From Devosia chinhatensis (GTDB taxonomy: Bacteria > Pseudomonadota > Alphaproteobacteria > Rhizobiales > Devosiaceae): 64,000 nucleotides of DNA. This document shows positions 35,785 to 46,978 of the stretch, piece by piece. Every line of letters begins with the position of its first letter. The first letter of the stretch is position 1. A model generated the notes under the pieces. It saw only the letters and a list, made by a program, of their open reading frames with translations, had not been told where the DNA came from and made no database searches. The position numbers and the translations under genes are program-made. The stretch spans positions 1,103,501-1,167,500 of the forward strand of contig NZ_JZEY01000061.1 of assembly GCF_000969445.1 (NCBI RefSeq), in the 5' to 3' direction.

Positions 35785-37193
35785 CCGATGTCGTAGGGCA
35801 CCACGTTGCGCCGGTCGGCCGAAACTGAAATAGCCGACGCCAAAGGGGGGACCGCCCGCTGCGGACAGGCGCGGCGCTCGCAGATGCGGCAGGAAATCCC
35901 AATGGGCTCGAACCCGGTCCGCGTCAGATCGAGATCGTCGGCATAGACGAGCCGCCCGGCATGGGAAATCTCGCAGCCCAGGGCATAGGCATAGCGGCGC
36001 GTCGTGCCGCGATAGCCGCCCATGCGCTTCTCGTGGCTCCAGGCCAGGCACAGATATTGTCTTCCGTCCGGCGTCTCTGCCAATTGCCGGATAATCTGGC
36101 CATGCGCTTCGAAGGCGCGATGCACGTTCCACAGCGGGCAGGCCCCGCCGAAGCGGGCAAATTGCAGCGCCGTCGCCGAATGGCGCTTGGTGATCGTGCC
36201 GGCAGCATCGACCCGGGCGAAAAAGAAGGGCACGCCTTTTTCGCGCGGCCGCTGCATGGTGGAAAGCCGGTGCGCCACCTGTTCGAGGCTCGCGCCGAAC
36301 ACGCGCGCCAGCTCTTCGATATCGAACCGATAGGCATCTGCCGCCTTGAGGAACGATCCATAGGGCATGTGCAGGGCCCCCGCGAAATAATTGGCCAGCC
36401 CCATCCGCGCGATCGGCCTTGCCTCCGGTGCCGAAAAGCTGGCCTCGTCGAGCAGGGCATCCATCAGCGTGGCCTGTTCGAGCCCGGCCAGGGTCGAGGC
36501 GATGCGGAAGAACTGGCTGGACGGCTCGAGATGCGCATTGACGCGCAGCAGGCGGCTAGAACGATCGAACTCCACCAGGGTGTCGGGGCGCACTGGCACG
36601 TCCAGCACCACCCTGATGCCATGTGTTTCGGCACAATAGTCGATCAGTCGACGCAGTCGGTCTGGCCCGAGGGGGCCCAATTCATCCGAAACCGCCTCTG
36701 CCGCCCGGTCCAGCGGATCGATGTAATTGTCGGCATAGTGAAAGAAATCGCGCACATCCTCATAGGCGCTGGCCACCCCGCTTTGCGGGTCCCGCGACAG
36801 GGCTGCATCCATGCCGGCCAGGCGTTCCGTACTTTTGCGATAGGCGCCATAGAGCGCGAGGACGGCCCGGGCCATGTCTGGTGCTGTGCTGGCGACGCTT
36901 TTGAGCTCCTGCAGGTTGGGTACCACTTCGCCAAAGACGGGATCCGCCAGTGCCTCGCGCAAATCCATCACCAGCCGGTCCGAGGCGTCCGTGGCCAGCC
37001 CGGCCAGGTCCAGGTCGAACGCCTCCGCCAGCGCCAGCATGACCGATGCGGTGAGAGGGCGCTGGTTGGACTCGAGCTGGTTGACATAGGACGCGGAAAT
37101 ATCGAGCCGCAGCGCCAGCTCGCTCTGAGTCAGGCGGTGCTGGGCGCGCAGGGCCCGCAATTTTGCTCCGGCAAACACTTTTCGCGCCGCCAT
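35781..37193 (-). CDS. pccR: PccR-type regulator of short-chain acyl-CoA metabolism
   Basis: A 470-residue regulator. The N-terminal XRE helix-turn-helix (LRALRAQHRLTQSELALRLD) is followed by an ImmA/IrrE-like region and a C-terminal DUF2083 part containing CRICERRACPQRAVPP. This is the short-chain-fatty-acyl regulator family (RamB, MccR, PccR). In Rhodobacter sphaeroides PccR controls pccB, pccA and mcm, and here the gene is divergent from exactly these. ATG 37193 has GAGG 8 bases upstream; a GTG two codons earlier is less likely. It probably also controls itself. Confidence 0.9.
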   Translation of the reverse strand: MAARKVFAGAKLRALRAQHRLTQSELALRLDISASYVNQLESNQRPLTASVMLALAEAFDLDLAGLATDASDRLVMDLREALADPVFGEVVPNLQELKSVASTAPDMARAVLALYGAYRKSTERLAGMDAALSRDPQSGVASAYEDVRDFFHYADNYIDPLDRAAEAVSDELGPLGPDRLRRLIDYCAETHGIRVVLDVPVRPDTLVEFDRSSRLLRVNAHLEPSSQFFRIASTLAGLEQATLMDALLDEASFSAPEARPIARMGLANYFAGALHMPYGSFLKAADAYRFDIEELARVFGASLEQVAHRLSTMQRPREKGVPFFFARVDAAGTITKRHSATALQFARFGGACPLWNVHRAFEAHGQIIRQLAETPDGRQYLCLAWSHEKRMGGYRGTTRRYAYALGCEISHAGRLVYADDLDLTRTGFEPIGISCRICERRACPQRAVPPLASAISVSADRRNVVPYDIG

Positions 37194-37205
37194 CTTCACA
37201 ACCTC

Positions 37206-37237
37206 ACAAAATCACATGCTTGCCTGTGTGTGTTTGT
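37206..37237. promoter_or_regulatory. Inverted repeat between pccR and pccB, candidate PccR site
   Basis: ACAAAATCACA (37206-37216) and TGTGTGTTTGT (37227-37237) are inverted with 9 of 11 positions paired. The 10-base spacer puts the centres two turns apart. It sits in the divergent promoter region, 13 bases from pccR and 78 from pccB. It is not the TTTGCAAA repeat described for Rhodobacter, so the assignment to PccR is only by position. Confidence 0.4.
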
Positions 37238-37314
37238 AGCAGTCCCGCCTTTTCCTGTCTTGGGGTCGGCGTCGCGTCGGGCTAAGGTCCGGTCAGACCA
37301 TCGGAGGCACGCTC

Positions 37315-38847
37315 ATGCAGGACATCATTTCCGCTCTCGAGGCCAAGCGGGACAATGCACGCCTGGGGGGTGGGCAGCGGCGGATCGATATCCAGCACGG
37401 CAAGGGCAAGCTGACCGCGCGCGAGCGGCTCGACGTGCTGCTCGATCCCGGCTCGTTTGAAGAATACGACATGTTCGTCACCCATCGCGCCCGTGATTTC
37501 GGCATGGCGGAAACCATCATCCCTGGTGATGGCGTGGTCACCGGCTGGGGGACGATCGACGGCCGGCTGGTCTATGTCTTTTCCCAGGATTTCACCGTCT
37601 TTGGCGGCTCGCTGAGCGAAACCCATGCCCAGAAGATCTGCAAGGTCATGGATCTAGCCATGCAGAACGGCGCCCCGGTCATCGGTCTCAACGATTCCGG
37701 CGGCGCACGCATCCAGGAAGGCGTCGCCTCTCTGGGCGGCTATGCCGACGTGTTCTGGCGCAATGTGCAGGCCAGTGGCGCCGTGCCGCAGATCTCGGTG
37801 ATCATGGGCCCCTGTGCCGGCGGGGCGGTCTATTCCCCGGCCATGACCGATTTCATCTACATGGTCGAGGACACAAGCTACATGTTCGTCACCGGCCCGG
37901 ATGTGGTGAAAACCGTCACCAATGAGACGGTCACCCAGGAAGAGCTCGGCGGCGCCTCCACCCACACGAAAATATCCTCGGTCGCCGACGCTGCCTTTGC
38001 CAACGACATCGAGACCCTCCTCGAAGTGCGGCGCTTGTTCTCCTACCTGCCCCTGGCCGCCGGACAGAAGCCGCCGCGCCTGCCGAGCCACGATCCCGTC
38101 GACCGGCGCGACGACAAGCTCGATACCATCATCCCCGACAGCGCCAACAAGCCCTACGACATGCGCGAGGTGATCGAGACCGTCGCCGACGAGGGCGATT
38201 TCCTCGAAATCCAGAAGGACCACGCCGGCAATATCCTCATCGGCTTCATCCGGCTCGATGGGCATACGGTGGGCGTCGTGGCCAACCAGCCCCTGGTGCT
38301 GGCCGGGTGCCTCGACATCAATGCCAGCAAGAAAGCCGCCCGCTTCATCCGCTTCTGCGACAGTTTCGAAATCCCGATCCTGACATTTGTCGATGTGCCC
38401 GGCTTCCTCCCCGGCGTCGCGCAGGAATATGGCGGCATCATCAAGCATGGCGCAAAACTGCTCTTTGCCTATTCCGAGGCGACCGTGCCGCTCGTCACCG
38501 TCATCACGCGCAAGGCCTATGGCGGCGCCTATGACGTGATGGCATCCAAGCACATCAAGGCCGATATCAACTACGCCTGGCCCTCGGCCGAGATCGCCGT
38601 CATGGGCGCTAAGGGCGCGACGGAAATCCTCTATCGCTCCGAACTGGGCGACAAGGACAAGATCGCCCAGCGCACCGCCGACTACGAAGCCCGTTTCGCC
38701 AACCCCTTCGTCGCCGCCGAACGCGGCTTCATCGACGACGTCATCATGCCCCATGGCACAAGGCGCCGCGTCATCCGCGCCTTCTCGACCCTCCGGCACA
38801 AGAGCGTGCAGGGGCCGAAGAAGAAGCACGATAATATTCCGCTGTGA
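37315..38847 (+). CDS. pccB: Propionyl-CoA carboxylase beta subunit (carboxyltransferase)
   Basis: The 510-residue subunit transfers CO2 from carboxybiotin to propionyl-CoA. It shows both crotonase-like halves: [19 protein letters not shown] with the oxyanion glycines, and the second half with [32 protein letters not shown] and [18 protein letters not shown] lies upstream of ATG 37315. It is the first gene of pccB-pccA-mcm-mce and is transcribed away from pccR. Confidence 0.95.
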   Translation: MQDIISALEAKRDNARLGGGQRRIDIQHGKGKLTARERLDVLLDPGSFEEYDMFVTHRARDFGMAETIIPGDGVVTGWGTIDGRLVYVFSQDFTVFGGSLSETHAQKICKVMDLAMQNGAPVIGLNDSGGARIQEGVASLGGYADVFWRNVQASGAVPQISVIMGPCAGGAVYSPAMTDFIYMVEDTSYMFVTGPDVVKTVTNETVTQEELGGASTHTKISSVADAAFANDIETLLEVRRLFSYLPLAAGQKPPRLPSHDPVDRRDDKLDTIIPDSANKPYDMREVIETVADEGDFLEIQKDHAGNILIGFIRLDGHTVGVVANQPLVLAGCLDINASKKAARFIRFCDSFEIPILTFVDVPGFLPGVAQEYGGIIKHGAKLLFAYSEATVPLVTVITRKAYGGAYDVMASKHIKADINYAWPSAEIAVMGAKGATEILYRSELGDKDKIAQRTADYEARFANPFVAAERGFIDDVIMPHGTRRRVIRAFSTLRHKSVQGPKKKHDNIPL

Positions 38848-38857
38848 GGAGAGAAAA

Positions 38858-40837
38858 ATGATCACCAAACTCCTCATCGCCAATCGCGGCGAGATTGCCT
38901 GCCGGGTCATCAAGACGGCGCGGAAGATGGGCATTGCCACCGTCGCGGTCTATTCCGACGCCGATCGGGAAGCGCTCCATGTCCGCATGGCCGACGAGGC
39001 CATTCATATCGGCCCTTCGCCCGCCAAGGACTCCTACCTTCAGATCGACAGGATCATTGCCGCCTGCAAAGCCACGGGTGCACAGGCGGTGCATCCCGGC
39101 TATGGCTTCCTCTCCGAAAACGCCAGATTTGCCGAGGCGCTCGAAGCCGAGGGCATCATCTTTGTTGGCCCGCCGCCCAAGGCTATCGAGGCGATGGGTG
39201 ACAAGATCACCAGTAAGAAACTCGCTGCCGAGGCCGGCGTCTCCACCGTGCCCGGCCATATGGGCCTGATCGACGACGCCGAACACGCGGTGACCATCGC
39301 CCGCTCAATCGGCTACCCCGTCATGATCAAGGCATCGGCCGGCGGTGGCGGCAAGGGCATGCGCATCGCCCACGACGATGCCGAAGCCCGCGAAGGCTTC
39401 GAGCGCTCCAGGTCGGAGGCGGCCTCCTCCTTCGGCGATGATCGCATCTTCATCGAAAAATTCGTCACCGAGCCGCGCCATATCGAAATCCAGCTGATCG
39501 CCGATGGCCATGGCAACGTGCTCTATCTCAACGAGCGCGAATGCTCGATCCAGCGGCGCAACCAGAAGGTGATCGAGGAAGCACCCAGCCCCTTCCTCGA
39601 CGAGGCGACGCGCCAGGCCATGGGCGAGCAGTCTGTGGCGCTGGCCAAAGCCGTCGGCTATCGCAGCGCCGGCACGGTCGAATTCATCGTCGACAAGGAC
39701 CGCAAGTTCTACTTCCTCGAAATGAACACGCGCCTGCAGGTCGAGCATCCGGTGACCGAATTGATCACCGGTCTCGATCTGGTCGAGATGATGCTGCGCG
39801 TCGCCAATGGCGAGAAATTGCCGCTGGCCCAGGACCAGGTGGAGCGCAAGGGCTGGGCCATCGAAAGCCGGCTCTATGCCGAAGACCCCTACCGCAATTT
39901 TCTCCCCTCCACGGGGCGGCTGACCCGCTACCGACCGCCGACGGAGAGCGCGTCGGAAACGCTGGTCGTGCGCAACGATACCGGCGTCTTCGAAGGTGGC
40001 GAAATCTCCACCTTCTACGACCCGATGATCGCCAAGCTCTGCACCTGGGCGCCGACGCGGCTGCAGGCGGTCGATGCCATGGCGATTGCGCTGGATAGCT
40101 TCGAGGTCGAGGGCGTGGGCAATAATCTGCCTTTCCTTTCGACCGTGATGGAGCAGGAGCGGTTCCGCGAGGGGCGGCTGACCACCGGCTATATTGCCGA
40201 GGAATTCCCGGACGGGTTCTCCGGCGGGGCTCTATGCGAGGATCAACATTTCGATGTCATCGCCGCAGCCGCCATGCTCATGGCCCGGCGCGAGCAGCGC
40301 CGCGGCGGCGCGCAAAGCGAAAGCCAATGGCATGTGCAGGTCGGCGAGCGTGCAGAAACAGTGGTCCTGCACCAGCACGGGCCCGACATCCTCGTCGATC
40401 TCGACTGGCGATCCGAGGCCGTGCGGCTCACCTGGCAGCCTGGCGACAGCTTGGCCCATCTCGATTGGTCGGGCGGGCGTCATGCCGTGCTCAAGGTCAC
40501 CCCGACAACCTCAGGCTTCCGCATCCGCTATCGCGGTGCTGACCTCAAAGTGCTCGCGCTGCGGCCCCATGTGGCGCAATATCTGAAACACATGCCGGTC
40601 AAGGTCCCACCGGATATGAGCCGGTTCCTGCTCTGCCCCATGCCGGGCCAGGTGGTTCGCATCGATGTCAGCGAGGGCGACGTTGTCGAGGACGGCCAGA
40701 CGCTCGCCATCGTCGAAGCCATGAAGATGGAAAACGTGCTCAAGGCCGAAAAGCGGGCCCGGGTTTCCAAGGTCCATGTCGTGCCCGGTGCCGTCCTGGC
40801 GGTGGATCAGGTCATGATCGAATTCGAGGCGGTGTGA
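38858..40837 (+). CDS. pccA: Propionyl-CoA carboxylase alpha subunit (biotin carboxylase and carrier)
   Basis: The 659-residue subunit begins with biotin carboxylase ([20 protein letters not shown], the glycine-rich [13 protein letters not shown] loop, and [13 protein letters not shown]). A linker follows, then a C-terminal biotin carrier domain with the biotinylated Lys in EAMKMENV. It forms the carboxylase with PccB. ATG 38858 has GAGGAGAG upstream; the longer open frame overlaps pccB and is a shadow. Its TGA shares one base with the ATG of mcm. Confidence 0.95.
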   Translation: MITKLLIANRGEIACRVIKTARKMGIATVAVYSDADREALHVRMADEAIHIGPSPAKDSYLQIDRIIAACKATGAQAVHPGYGFLSENARFAEALEAEGIIFVGPPPKAIEAMGDKITSKKLAAEAGVSTVPGHMGLIDDAEHAVTIARSIGYPVMIKASAGGGGKGMRIAHDDAEAREGFERSRSEAASSFGDDRIFIEKFVTEPRHIEIQLIADGHGNVLYLNERECSIQRRNQKVIEEAPSPFLDEATRQAMGEQSVALAKAVGYRSAGTVEFIVDKDRKFYFLEMNTRLQVEHPVTELITGLDLVEMMLRVANGEKLPLAQDQVERKGWAIESRLYAEDPYRNFLPSTGRLTRYRPPTESASETLVVRNDTGVFEGGEISTFYDPMIAKLCTWAPTRLQAVDAMAIALDSFEVEGVGNNLPFLSTVMEQERFREGRLTTGYIAEEFPDGFSGGALCEDQHFDVIAAAAMLMARREQRRGGAQSESQWHVQVGERAETVVLHQHGPDILVDLDWRSEAVRLTWQPGDSLAHLDWSGGRHAVLKVTPTTSGFRIRYRGADLKVLALRPHVAQYLKHMPVKVPPDMSRFLLCPMPGQVVRIDVSEGDVVEDGQTLAIVEAMKMENVLKAEKRARVSKVHVVPGAVLAVDQVMIEFEAV

Positions 40838-42957
40838 TGTCCGGCAAAGACAATTATGAAAAATGGGCAAAGCTTGCCCAGAAAGAACTGAAGGACACGC
40901 CCCTTTCCGCCTTGGATCGCGATTATGGCGGCATCGGCGTGAAGCCTGTCTATCTGGGCGATGACGGGGAAATCCCCGGCGTCGAGCCGTTCACCCGCGG
41001 CGTACGGGCCACCATGTATGCCAATCGTCCCTGGACCATCCGCCAATATGCCGGTTTCTCCACGGCCCGCGAGAGCAATGCCTTTTATCGTCAGGCGCTG
41101 GAGAAAGGGCAAAAGGGCCTCTCGGTCGCCTTCGACCTTGCCACCCATCGCGGCTATGACAGCGACCATCCCCGGGTCGTTGGCGATGTCGGCAAAGCCG
41201 GTGTCGCCATCGACAGCGTCGAGGACATGAAGGTTTTGTTCGACGGCATTCCGCTCGACCGGATGAGCGTTTCGATGACCATGAACGGCGCGGTGATCCC
41301 GGTGCTGGCCATGTTCATCGTCGCCGCCGAAGAACAGGGCGTCACCCAGGACAAGCTCGAAGGGACCATCCAGAACGACATCCTCAAGGAGTTCATGGTC
41401 CGCAACACCTATATCTACCCGCCCGAGCCCTCGATGCGTATCGTCGGCGATATTATCGCGCATACCGCCCAGCGCATGCCGCGCTTCAATTCCATTTCCA
41501 TTTCCGGCTACCACATGCACGAGGCCGGGGCGACGGCGGTGCAGGAGCTGGCCTATACGCTGGCCGACGGTATGGAATATGTGCGCGCGGCCCAGGCAAA
41601 AGGCCTCGATATCGATGCCTTTGCCGGGCGGCTCAGCTTTTTCTTTGGCATCGGCATGAACTTCTTCCTCGAAGTCGCCAAGCTGCGCGCCGCGCGTCAG
41701 CTCTGGAGCCGGATCATGACCGATCTGGGTGCCAGGGACCCGCGGTCCAAGATGCTGCGCACCCATTGCCAGACCTCGGGCGTCTCGCTCACCGAGCAGG
41801 ACCCGCACAACAATATCGTGCGCACCACCATCGAGGCGCTGGCGGCAACGCTGGGCGGCACGCAAAGCCTGCATACCAATTCCTTCGACGAGGCCATCGC
41901 CTTGCCGACCGAGTTTTCGAGCCGCATCGCCCGCAATACCCAGCTGATCCTTCAGCATGAAAGCCGCATCACCGACGTGGTCGATCCCCTGGGGGGCTCC
42001 CATTACATCGAGGCATTGACCGCCGACCTGGTCGCGGGTGCAAGCGCCTTGATCGAGCAGGCCGAGCAACAGGGCGGCATGACCGAATTCGTTGCTTCCG
42101 GTCGGCCGAAAATGGCCATCGAGGAGGCGGCGGCCCAGCGTCAGGCCCGCATCGACCGCGGCGAGGACGTCATTGTCGGGGTCAATCGCTATCGCGTCGA
42201 TGTCGAGGAGACCATCGAGGTTCGCGAGATCGATAATGCCAAGGTCCGTGCCGAGCAGGTGTCGCAATTGCAGCGCCTCCGCGACACGCGCGACGAGGCC
42301 CGCTGTCAGTCCATGCTCGCGGCGCTCCGCGAATATGCGGCCAAGGACGAGGGCAATTTGCTCGAAGCCGCCATCGAGGCGGCCCGGGCCCGCGCCACGC
42401 TGGGGGAAATATCGCAGGCTATGGAAGACGTCTTCGGGCGCCACCGGGCGATCACGAGGGTGATTTCCGGCGTCTACGCAGGCCAATATGGCGACGATCC
42501 GCAGCTGAAGTCGGTCACCGCGCGCATCGACGCCTTCCGGGCGGCGCGAGGCCGGGCGCCAGCGATCTTCATCGCCAAGATGGGGCAGGATGGCCATGAT
42601 CGCGGCGCCAAGATCATCGCCTCCGCCTTTGCCGATCTGGGCTTTGTCGTACATATGGGCGACCTGTTCGAGACCGCGCCGGAAGTCGCGGCCCATGCTC
42701 AAGAGCTGCGGGTCGATGCGGTGGGCGTCTCATCGCTCGCCGCCGGTCACAAGACCTTGGTGCCCGAGCTCGTTGCCGCGCTCAGGGCGCGGGCGCTCGG
42801 CGACGTCACCGTTATTGTCGGCGGCGTCATTCCCGAGCCCGATTACGACATGCTCTACGAGGCCGGCGTGGCCGCAATCTTCGGCCCGGGCACCAACGTG
42901 CTCGACGCAGCCTTCTCGGTGCTCAACGAAATCGAGGGAAGGCTGTCCAACCGATGA
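40837..42957 (+). CDS. mcmA: Methylmalonyl-CoA mutase, cobalamin-dependent
   Basis: The 706-residue enzyme converts (R)-methylmalonyl-CoA to succinyl-CoA. The N-terminal barrel has [22 protein letters not shown] and [16 protein letters not shown]. The C-terminal B12-binding domain has [14 protein letters not shown], with the His of DxHxxG that ligates cobalt. It is the complete single-chain large form. The mutase chaperone MeaB is not in the window. A GTG at 40834 is possible, but ATG 40837, overlapping the pccA stop, is preferred. Confidence 0.95.
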   Translation: MSGKDNYEKWAKLAQKELKDTPLSALDRDYGGIGVKPVYLGDDGEIPGVEPFTRGVRATMYANRPWTIRQYAGFSTARESNAFYRQALEKGQKGLSVAFDLATHRGYDSDHPRVVGDVGKAGVAIDSVEDMKVLFDGIPLDRMSVSMTMNGAVIPVLAMFIVAAEEQGVTQDKLEGTIQNDILKEFMVRNTYIYPPEPSMRIVGDIIAHTAQRMPRFNSISISGYHMHEAGATAVQELAYTLADGMEYVRAAQAKGLDIDAFAGRLSFFFGIGMNFFLEVAKLRAARQLWSRIMTDLGARDPRSKMLRTHCQTSGVSLTEQDPHNNIVRTTIEALAATLGGTQSLHTNSFDEAIALPTEFSSRIARNTQLILQHESRITDVVDPLGGSHYIEALTADLVAGASALIEQAEQQGGMTEFVASGRPKMAIEEAAAQRQARIDRGEDVIVGVNRYRVDVEETIEVREIDNAKVRAEQVSQLQRLRDTRDEARCQSMLAALREYAAKDEGNLLEAAIEAARARATLGEISQAMEDVFGRHRAITRVISGVYAGQYGDDPQLKSVTARIDAFRAARGRAPAIFIAKMGQDGHDRGAKIIASAFADLGFVVHMGDLFETAPEVAAHAQELRVDAVGVSSLAAGHKTLVPELVAALRARALGDVTVIVGGVIPEPDYDMLYEAGVAAIFGPGTNVLDAAFSVLNEIEGRLSNR

Positions 42958-43364
42958 TCGGCCGCCTCAATCACATTGCCATTGCCGTCCCTGACCTCGC
43001 TGCTGCCGCTGCCAAATATCGCGACCGGCTCGGCGCAAGTGTCGGCGCGCCACAGGCGCTGCCGGAGCACGGGGTAAGTGTCATCTTTATCGATACCGGC
43101 AACACCAAGGTGGAACTGCTCGAGCCATTGGGCGCAAACTCGCCCATCGCCGCGTTTCTCGAGAAAAATCCTGCGGGTGGCATGCACCATCTCTGCTTTG
43201 AGGTGCCCGATATCCTGGCCGCCATAAAGACGCTGGAGGGGCAGGGCGCCCGCGTTCTGGGCGACGGACAGCCCCGCACCGGCGCTCATGGTCTGCCGGT
43301 CATCTTTCTCCATCCCAAGGATTTCGACGGCACCCTGATCGAGTTGGAACAGGTCGGGCGCTGA
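42954..43364 (+). CDS. mce: Methylmalonyl-CoA epimerase
   Basis: A 136-residue VOC-fold protein. It opens with [13 protein letters not shown], whose His is a metal ligand, then KVELLEPLG and [12 protein letters not shown] with further ligands, and ends [14 protein letters not shown]. It interconverts the S and R forms of methylmalonyl-CoA, joining the carboxylase to the mutase. It overlaps the mcm stop by four bases (ATGA) and completes the route within one operon. Confidence 0.94.
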   Translation: MIGRLNHIAIAVPDLAAAAAKYRDRLGASVGAPQALPEHGVSVIFIDTGNTKVELLEPLGANSPIAAFLEKNPAGGMHHLCFEVPDILAAIKTLEGQGARVLGDGQPRTGAHGLPVIFLHPKDFDGTLIELEQVGR

Positions 43365-43492
43365 GCGGTCCCATCTCGCTTTTACCGTTGCTTTACCACG
43401 CGCATTTTTGCAGCCCGCCTTAAGCTCGTCTTCAGCCCCCGCAACTAGACTGTGCAAGGGTGAAAAGAACGCTGCATTGAACAGGCGTCTTG

Positions 43493-46153
43493 ATGATCAG
43501 GGCTGGCGACGACACACATCGCGGGGATTGGCGGCGCACCATGCTCGTGCCCGTCCTGGTGGCACTTGGCATCATCCTCGTGTCATTCATCCTGCTTGAT
43601 CGGCAGAATGTGCAACTGGCCGAAAGCCGGCTGCGCGCCGATACATTCGCCAAGATTTCGGTCATCCGCGCCAAGCTCGAAGGCAATATTTCGGGCAATG
43701 TGCAATTGGTGAAGGGCCTTGTGGCCACCATCAGCACCGAGCCGAACATGGACCAGGCCCGCTACGATGCCCTGGCGCGCCGCCTGTTCGAGGAGGACAG
43801 CCAATTGCGCTCCGTTGCCGCGGCGCCCGATCTGGTCATTCGCATGACCTATCCCCTCGAAGGCAACCAGGCAGCTATCGGCCTCGATTATCGCAAGATG
43901 CCCGCACAATGGCCGGCCGTGGAAAAGGTGATGCTGACCGACCGGCTTAACATTGCCGGCCCCGTGGACCTGGTCCAGGGCGGCCAGGGCTTCGTCGGTC
44001 GCTTTCCGGTCCATGTCGGGGAGGGGCCGGATCGCCGCTTCTGGGGGGTGGTCTCCGCCGTGGTCGATGTCGATCGCCTCTATGCCGATAGCGGGCTGAC
44101 CGATCCGGAGCTTGACCTCCACATCTCCATAACTGGCCACGATGGCCTGGGCGGAAGCGGCGAGCGTTTCTTCGGGCCCGATATCCGTGACCGCAATCCT
44201 GTCACCGCCGAGGTGATCCTGCCCTCTGGCACCTGGGAAATCTCGGCCATTCCCTCCGGCGGCTGGTTGCCGGATCCGTCGGGCATCTGGGCCATGCGCG
44301 GCATCATGATCCTGGCCGGCGCGCTGATCCTCTTTCCCATCGCCCTCACAGCCCGCATGGTCGGCCAGCGGCATGATTACATCCGCCAGCTGCGCGCCCG
44401 TGAAACCGATCTGGCGCGCCTGACCCGCCGGCTCAATCTGGCGCTCGATGTCTCCAAGGTGGGCGTGTGGGAACTCGATCTGCTCAGTGGCGTCGAAAAC
44501 TGGGACGACCGCACCAGCCAGCTCTATGGCCTGCCCCAGGACAGCACGTTGCGCAGCCACGCTCATTGGCGCAACGCCGTGCATCCCGAAGACCGCGAGC
44601 GTGCCGAACAGGACTTCCGCGAGCAGATCGCCGTGGGCCGTTACGAAAGCGATTACCGCATCGTCCTGCCCAGCGGCGAAGTGCGACACGTCCGCTCGAT
44701 CGCCGCCCGTTTCTCCGAGCCCGACCAGCCCGACAAGGTCATCGGCGTCAATTGGGACGTGACGGCTGACGTGCTGCTCAATCAGGATCTGCGCCTCGCC
44801 AAGAGCCAGGCCGAGGCCCGGGCAGCCGAGCTCGAGCTGGCGCGCAGCCGCATCGAGCACAACGCCCTGCACGACAGCCTCACAGGCCTGCCCAATCGTC
44901 GATTCCTCGATGAAACGCTTTCCCGACACGCGCTCAATGGCTATCTCGGCTCCGGCTCGATTGCGCTGCTGCACATGGACCTCGACCGGTTCAAGCAGAT
45001 CAACGATACGCTCGGCCATGCCGCCGGCGATGCCATGCTCGTCCACACCGCCAATGTGCTGCGCGCCAATTGCCATGAGACCGATTTCATCGCTCGCATC
45101 GGCGGCGACGAATTCGTCATCGTCTCCAGCGCCGGCGACAATGATGGAAGACTGCACCAGATGGCCGAGCGCATCGTGCGTGAAATGCGCAAGCCGGCCC
45201 TGCATGACGGGCACGAATGTCGCTTCGGCGTCAGCATCGGGGTCGCCGTCAGCCGGGATGCGCGCATTGACGTCAAGCAATTGCTGATCAATGCCGATAT
45301 CGCCCTCTACCGGGCCAAGGGCAGGGGCCGGAACCGCCACGAATTCTTCTCGGCCGCGCTTCAGTCCGAAGTGGTCAACACCAAGCGCGTCGCCGACGAG
45401 GTCCTGCAGGCGCTCGATACCGACGCCTTCGTCAATCATTACCAGCCCCAGTTCCATGCCCAGAGCCTGGATCTGGCGGGCGTCGAAGCGCTGGTCCGCT
45501 GGCAGCACCCCTCGGGCAGCCTCAAGGGCCCCGATACCTTCATGGCCGTTGCCGAAGAACTCAACGTCATGGCCCAGATCGACCGCATCGTGCTCGACCG
45601 GGCGCTCCATGACTTGCGCGGCTGGGAGCGCAATGGGCTCGTCGTCCCGCGTGTCTCGGTCAACGTCTCTTTGCGACGCCTGCACGACGAGGGTCTCGTC
45701 GGCAGCCTGCGCGATCTGGATCTGCCACCGGGCCGGCTCGCCTTCGAGCTGGTGGAGTCGATCTATCTGGATGAAAGTGACGGCCTCGTGGCCTGGAATA
45801 TCGAGCAGATCAAGGATCTGGGCATCGATGTCGAGATCGACGACTTCGGCACCGGCTATGCCTCGATCGTATCGCTGCAGAAACTCCATCCCCGCCGCCT
45901 CAAGATCGACCGGCAATTGGTCCTGCCCATTCTCGAAGAGCCGGCTCAGCGCCAGCTCGTGGCCTCCATCGTCGATATCGGCAAATCCATGGATATCGAG
46001 ATCGTCGCCGAGGGGGTCGAAACCATGGAGCATGCCAGAATCCTGGCCGATCTGGGCTGCGATATTCTTCAGGGCTATGCCCTGGCCCGCCCGATGAGCC
46101 CGAACGCATTCTCGACATTCCTTGCCGGGCAGTCCTGGCGGCAGGTCGGCTGA
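43493..46153 (+). CDS. GGDEF-EAL protein with periplasmic CHASE-like sensor and PAS domain
   Basis: An 886-residue membrane protein. A membrane segment near 18-38 and another near 265-285 flank a CHASE-like domain (PDLVIRMTYPLEGNQAAIGLDYRK). Then come a PAS domain (WELDLLSGVENWDD), GGDEF and EAL. The cyclase motif is RIGGDEFVIV, and the phosphodiesterase has VEALVRWQHP, DDFGTGYAS and VAEGVET, so both look active. The inhibitory site reads HxxD rather than RxxD five residues before GGDEF, so feedback by c-di-GMP may be lost. TTG 43490 precedes ATG 43493; the ATG is chosen. Confidence 0.92.
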   Translation: MIRAGDDTHRGDWRRTMLVPVLVALGIILVSFILLDRQNVQLAESRLRADTFAKISVIRAKLEGNISGNVQLVKGLVATISTEPNMDQARYDALARRLFEEDSQLRSVAAAPDLVIRMTYPLEGNQAAIGLDYRKMPAQWPAVEKVMLTDRLNIAGPVDLVQGGQGFVGRFPVHVGEGPDRRFWGVVSAVVDVDRLYADSGLTDPELDLHISITGHDGLGGSGERFFGPDIRDRNPVTAEVILPSGTWEISAIPSGGWLPDPSGIWAMRGIMILAGALILFPIALTARMVGQRHDYIRQLRARETDLARLTRRLNLALDVSKVGVWELDLLSGVENWDDRTSQLYGLPQDSTLRSHAHWRNAVHPEDRERAEQDFREQIAVGRYESDYRIVLPSGEVRHVRSIAARFSEPDQPDKVIGVNWDVTADVLLNQDLRLAKSQAEARAAELELARSRIEHNALHDSLTGLPNRRFLDETLSRHALNGYLGSGSIALLHMDLDRFKQINDTLGHAAGDAMLVHTANVLRANCHETDFIARIGGDEFVIVSSAGDNDGRLHQMAERIVREMRKPALHDGHECRFGVSIGVAVSRDARIDVKQLLINADIALYRAKGRGRNRHEFFSAALQSEVVNTKRVADEVLQALDTDAFVNHYQPQFHAQSLDLAGVEALVRWQHPSGSLKGPDTFMAVAEELNVMAQIDRIVLDRALHDLRGWERNGLVVPRVSVNVSLRRLHDEGLVGSLRDLDLPPGRLAFELVESIYLDESDGLVAWNIEQIKDLGIDVEIDDFGTGYASIVSLQKLHPRRLKIDRQLVLPILEEPAQRQLVASIVDIGKSMDIEIVAEGVETMEHARILADLGCDILQGYALARPMSPNAFSTFLAGQSWRQVG

Positions 46154-46173
46154 GAGGCCGGCTCAACAAAGGT

Positions 46174-46899
46174 TCAGTCGACGAGGAAATAGGTGATCGT
46201 TGTGACCACGCGCACCTTCTTGTCGATCTGCTTTTCCGGCCGGTCATTGGGAATTTCGACAGCCGGCAATACCTCGAACACGCCTTGGTTGGCGGTCTGG
46301 ATATCGCCCACCTGCGCGCCGGATTCGGTGGCGAACTGCGCGGCGGTTTCCTTGGCGCGGGTGGTGGCCTCGGTCAGCATTTCGCTCTTGAGGTCATTGA
46401 TATTGGTGAAGACGAACGAGGCGCCGGCGCTGTAGCTGTCCGAGGAGAACACCACGCCCTGGCGCAGAAGATCCGCGACCGAGCGGCTGGCATCGGCCAG
46501 TTCGGTGACCTTATCCGTCGTCACCAGCATGTCCTCGGTCAGCACGAAGCGGTATTCGTCCGGGGTCGAACCGGCATTGTATCCGGCCGCCCGGTCCTCC
46601 ACGAGCACGTTCTGCACCTGGATTTCGCCCTCGGCGAAGCCGCGATCGCCCAGGAAGCCGCGCACCGAGGCTTCCGAAGCCTCAAGGCTGGTGCGTGCGG
46701 CCTGCAGTGTCGGCCCGGTGGCGACGAACCGGATCGGCCAGAATCCCAGATCAGCCTGTACGGCGCGTTCGGACAGGCCCTTGACCGTCACCGTGCGCAA
46801 GGGTTGCCGGCTCTCGACCAGCGCCGTTCCGATGAACCAGCCGCCGAGCGAAATGCCGATAGCGACCAGCAACGCCGCAACAACACCCACCAATTTCAT
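46174..46899 (-). CDS. SIMPL (DUF541) domain protein
   Basis: The 241-residue protein has an N-terminal membrane or signal segment (VVAALLVAIGISLGGWFIG), then a SIMPL domain: TVTVKGLSERAVQADLGFWPI, the AGYNAGSTPDEYRF region and ATTRAKETAAQFATESGAQVG. The family is found in the periplasm or membrane-attached; its function is unclear, with links to envelope integrity and oxidative stress. It is a single gene facing the GGDEF-EAL gene and divergent from the oxidoreductase gene. Confidence 0.88.
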   Translation of the reverse strand: MKLVGVVAALLVAIGISLGGWFIGTALVESRQPLRTVTVKGLSERAVQADLGFWPIRFVATGPTLQAARTSLEASEASVRGFLGDRGFAEGEIQVQNVLVEDRAAGYNAGSTPDEYRFVLTEDMLVTTDKVTELADASRSVADLLRQGVVFSSDSYSAGASFVFTNINDLKSEMLTEATTRAKETAAQFATESGAQVGDIQTANQGVFEVLPAVEIPNDRPEKQIDKKVRVVTTITYFLVD

Positions 46900-46978
46900 G
46901 ATAGTCCCCTATAATGCCCCTGAGGGGCACTGAGCGCCGCGATCGTGGCGCGATAAAGGCAGAGGAGGCTCGGGCTGA

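Noticed and set aside
43583-46033. 816-codon minus-strand frame opposite the GGDEF-EAL gene
   Set aside because: A shadow frame; the plus strand encodes intact GGDEF and EAL motifs.
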